Of a DNA stretch of 8,469 nucleotides, positions 6,240-8,469 are shown piece by piece. Origin of the DNA: Prevotella sp. UBA5387 (GTDB lineage Bacteria > Bacteroidota > Bacteroidia > Bacteroidales > Bacteroidaceae); the NCBI GenBank assembly GCA_002407775.1, contig DHOP01000072.1:1-8469 (forward strand). The letters run 5' to 3'. The position numbers and the translations under genes were made by a program. How positions within the stretch are numbered: the stretch's first letter is position 1; every line of letters starts with the position of its first letter. The notes under the pieces are model-generated. The model had not been told where the DNA came from. It ran no database searches and saw only the letters and a list, made by a program, of their open reading frames with translations.

Positions 6240-6259
6240 TGCATGAACATGTTGATGCA
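6240..6259. repeat. 20-bp near-perfect palindrome before the GH20 start
   Basis: The left arm TGCATGAACA and right arm TGTTGATGCA are inverted copies that match at nine of ten positions, with no spacer. The right edge is 17 bases from the ATG at 6277. As DNA it could be a dimeric regulator site; as RNA it could form a TGCAT/ATGCA-closed hairpin near the ribosome-binding region. No regulator gene is nearby to suggest which protein would bind. Confidence 0.6.
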
Positions 6260-6276
6260 GAAACAATTATAAACTT

Positions 6277-7923
6277 ATGGGAAAGCTCAATTTTTTATTG
6301 ATGATGACATTCCTTGTTACGTTGAGTGCCAATGCAGAAGCATCTGTCGGCAAGGCCGACTACAATGTGGTACCATTGCCAAGTGAGGTGAGACTCATCG
6401 CTAAAGCGCCATTTGTGCTCAACGGCGACACAAAAATTATATTTCACAATGACAATGCCGACATAGAGCGAAATGCCCATTTCTTGGCTCAATACATCAA
6501 GGACAACACTGGGATAGACATCGGCGTTACCTCCGACAATGCCAAACAAGCCATTTACCTCGTGCTCAACAAGAAGATAATAGGCGATGATGCTTACACC
6601 ATAACTGTTTCGAGTAAAGCCATGACCATTGCCGGCAGCACACCACGTGGCGTGTTCTATGGCATTCAGACACTCCGCAAGGCCACTCCTGTTGCCGATA
6701 CCATTACACAAGTCGAATATCCTGCTGGTGTGGTAAGTGACTCTCCTCGCTTCGGCTACCGCGGCATGCATTTGGATTGCGCCCGTCATTTCTTCCCAGT
6801 GAAGTTTGTTAAGCAGTACATTGATATGATGGCTCTTCATGGCATGAACGTGTTTCATTGGCATTTAACTGACGACCAGGGGTGGCGCATCGAGATTAAG
6901 AAATACCCTAAACTCACTGAAATCGGTTCCGTCCGCCTACAGACAGTGTTGGGCCGCAACTCCGACATCTATGATGGGAAACCCTATACCGGGTTCTACA
7001 CACAGGATGACGCACGAGAAATCGTACGATATGCAGCTGAACGCTATATCACTGTCATCCCCGAGATAGACATGCCGGGCCACATGGAGGCTGCACTTAC
7101 GGCTTATCCAGAGCTTGGTTGTACTGGAGGGCCTTATCAAGTGATACAAGAATGGGGCGTTTTTCCTGATATTTTGTGTGCTGGAAAGGAGAATACTTTT
7201 CAGTTTATGGAAGACGTAATCAGCGAGTTGATTGACATTTTCCCAGCAAAATACTTCCATATCGGAGGCGATGAGGCGCCCAAAAAACGTTGGCAGAAGT
7301 GCCCCGATTGCCAAAAGCGCATTAAGGAACAGCAAATTGTGGCCGATAACAAGGTGTCTGCAGAGGACAAACTCCAAGGATACTTCACCAATCGGGTAGA
7401 GAAATTCCTCAACGATCATGGTCGCCAGCTCATAGGATGGGATGAGATATTAGGTAGTGAAGTGAACCAAAGTGCCACCATCATGTCCTGGCGGGGGGCA
7501 GAGCCCGGAGCAGTGGCTGCAAGACAAGGTCACGACGTCATCATGGCACCCACTACTTACTGTTACTTCGACTATTATCAGACAGATAATCAAAGAAACG
7601 AACCATTACTCATCGGCGGTAATGTACCCATTGAAAAGACCTATAACTTCGAGCCAGTTGACTCGACACTTACACCGGAAGAAGCCAAGCACATTATTGG
7701 AGTGCAAGCAAACCTCTGGACGGAGTATATCGATGCGAAGCAGTTGGTCGAATACCAAGTGCTACCACGTATGGGGGCACTCTCCGAGATACAATGGATG
7801 CAACCCGAGAAAAAGAACTTTGAGCTATTCAAGTCCCGTTTAGGCAACCTTGTTAAGATTTACGACAGATATGGCTGGGTCTATGCCCGCCACCTTTGGA
7901 AATACAAAAAAGATGTCCAATAA
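6277..7923 (+). CDS. Secreted GH20 beta-N-acetylhexosaminidase
   Basis: This enzyme releases terminal beta-linked GlcNAc or GalNAc from glycoconjugates or chitooligosaccharides by substrate-assisted catalysis. The 548-residue protein has a signal peptide (about 1-20, cleavage near SANA), no lipobox, a GH20b N-terminal domain (about 28-152) and a GH20 TIM barrel (about 158-505). By comparison with characterised GH20 enzymes every active-site residue is present: R162 in YRGMHLD, D199/D200 in HLTDDQGWR, D265 and H269 in EIDMPGH, the catalytic pair D332-E333 in HIGGDEAP, W388 in IGWDE, W405 in SWRG, Y430 and D432 in YCYFDYY, and W481 with E483 in NLWTE. The protein ends soon after the barrel, with no added binding domain. 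Likely periplasmic; possible substrates are mucin O-glycans, N-glycans or recycled wall sugars, not distinguishable here. The lipoprotein gene 66 bp downstream may share its transcript. Confidence 0.96.
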   Translation: MGKLNFLLMMTFLVTLSANAEASVGKADYNVVPLPSEVRLIAKAPFVLNGDTKIIFHNDNADIERNAHFLAQYIKDNTGIDIGVTSDNAKQAIYLVLNKKIIGDDAYTITVSSKAMTIAGSTPRGVFYGIQTLRKATPVADTITQVEYPAGVVSDSPRFGYRGMHLDCARHFFPVKFVKQYIDMMALHGMNVFHWHLTDDQGWRIEIKKYPKLTEIGSVRLQTVLGRNSDIYDGKPYTGFYTQDDAREIVRYAAERYITVIPEIDMPGHMEAALTAYPELGCTGGPYQVIQEWGVFPDILCAGKENTFQFMEDVISELIDIFPAKYFHIGGDEAPKKRWQKCPDCQKRIKEQQIVADNKVSAEDKLQGYFTNRVEKFLNDHGRQLIGWDEILGSEVNQSATIMSWRGAEPGAVAARQGHDVIMAPTTYCYFDYYQTDNQRNEPLLIGGNVPIEKTYNFEPVDSTLTPEEAKHIIGVQANLWTEYIDAKQLVEYQVLPRMGALSEIQWMQPEKKNFELFKSRLGNLVKIYDRYGWVYARHLWKYKKDVQ

Positions 7924-7989
7924 ACCTTAATTTTCATTTACAAAACAACCCATATTATTACCAAAAAATAAAATTACAAACACATTATC

Positions 7990-8451
7990 ATGAAAAATTT
8001 AGGGTATTTAGCCGTTATCACGGCTTCAGTACTAATGGTGAGCTCTTGTGCTACAATCATCACTGGAACTCAAGCATCAATCAACATCAATGGCCAACAA
8101 GAAGAACCGGTAACGATTAAAACACACAAGGCCACTTATGAAAACGTCTCCTTACCCTTTGTGGCTAAGGTAAACAAGAGACATCTCAACGACAAGATCA
8201 CGGTAACTTCGCCCAATTACGTATACCGCGACTTCATACCAGGACGCAAAACCAATGGCTGGGTGTTCGGAAATATTGTCATTGGTGGACTTATTGGACT
8301 TGGCATAGATGCAATAACAGGCGGATTGTATGACGCACAGAATAAGACTATCGAGTTAAATTGTAGTCCTAAGTTGGATGCGCCCAAAACTATCGAAGTA
8401 CCAATTAGTCCTATTGCTGCACCCGTCGACACTATAAAGACCATCCACTAG
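7990..8451 (+). CDS. Small lipoprotein of unknown function with glycine-rich segment
   Basis: The 153-residue product begins with a lipoprotein signal peptide: lysine near the start, hydrophobic core, and the lipobox V-S-S-C with Cys20 as the acylated residue. The residues after Cys20 (ATII) lack the acidic surface-export signal known from Bacteroidota lipoproteins, so it probably faces the periplasm. Residues about 27-82 look like a small beta domain (TQASININGQ, then basic and aromatic strands). Residues 92-114 form a hydrophobic glycine-rich stretch with G94, G99, G100, G103, G105, G111 and G112, resembling a glycine zipper and ending GGLYD. The proline-rich tail is probably flexible. It resembles small Gram-negative lipoproteins that begin C-A-T-I after the lipid cysteine, but I know no tested function. 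The gap from the GH20 stop (7924-7989) is A/T-rich with no clear promoter or terminator, so it may be co-transcribed with the hexosaminidase. Confidence 0.8.
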   Translation: MKNLGYLAVITASVLMVSSCATIITGTQASININGQQEEPVTIKTHKATYENVSLPFVAKVNKRHLNDKITVTSPNYVYRDFIPGRKTNGWVFGNIVIGGLIGLGIDAITGGLYDAQNKTIELNCSPKLDAPKTIEVPISPIAAPVDTIKTIH

Positions 8452-8469
8452 CGTCTATTAAATTCTGTT

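Noticed and set aside
6295..6864. Long minus-strand open frame inside the GH20 gene
   Set aside because: It is a shadow of a well-supported gene with all catalytic motifs on the plus strand, and it has no recognisable protein features of its own.

Overview
The window looks like ordinary chromosome from a member of the Bacteroidota, most likely Prevotella or a close relative. That reading rests on repeated matches to the Bacteroidota sigma-ABfr promoter (-7 element TAnnTTTG, -33 element TTTG), the lack of clear Shine-Dalgarno sequences, the typical Bacteroidota forms of DprA and DusB, a lipoprotein with an S-S-C lipobox, and secreted glycan-degrading enzymes. The genus is inference. There is no phage, transposase, CRISPR array or defence gene.

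Layout, left to right. Positions 1-315 hold no convincing gene. They contain a GC-rich stretch (117-246) that can be folded by eye into a closed, branched RNA-like structure, and then a promoter-like element that sits almost on the next start codon. Next come a small hotdog-fold acyl-CoA thioesterase (316-747) and, 33 bp on, dprA (781-1911), the single-stranded DNA loader of natural transformation. dusB (2039-3037), a tRNA dihydrouridine synthase, has its own promoter-like element and ends in a hairpin terminator that begins inside its stop codon. An iron-containing butanol-dehydrogenase-type alcohol dehydrogenase (3299-4480) follows a textbook promoter and ends at a strong hairpin.

From about 4480 to 4832 two genes converge. 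This gap holds the terminator and four copies of a 13-bp element at an exact 22-bp spacing. The minus-strand gene is a secreted esterase with an N-terminal E-set domain (4833-6032). It is divergent from a secreted GH20 beta-N-acetylhexosaminidase (6277-7923), which is followed by a small lipoprotein of unknown function (7990-8451).

The left half is housekeeping (acyl-CoA turnover, DNA uptake, tRNA modification, fermentative redox balance). The right half is envelope and glycan work: esterase and hexosaminidase could act on host or dietary glycans outside the cytoplasm, but their co-regulation is only inferred from the shared divergent promoter region. The least explained parts are non-coding: the foldable segment at 117-246, the 22-bp repeat array at 4668-4746, and a 20-bp near-perfect palindrome at 6240-6259 just before the hexosaminidase start.
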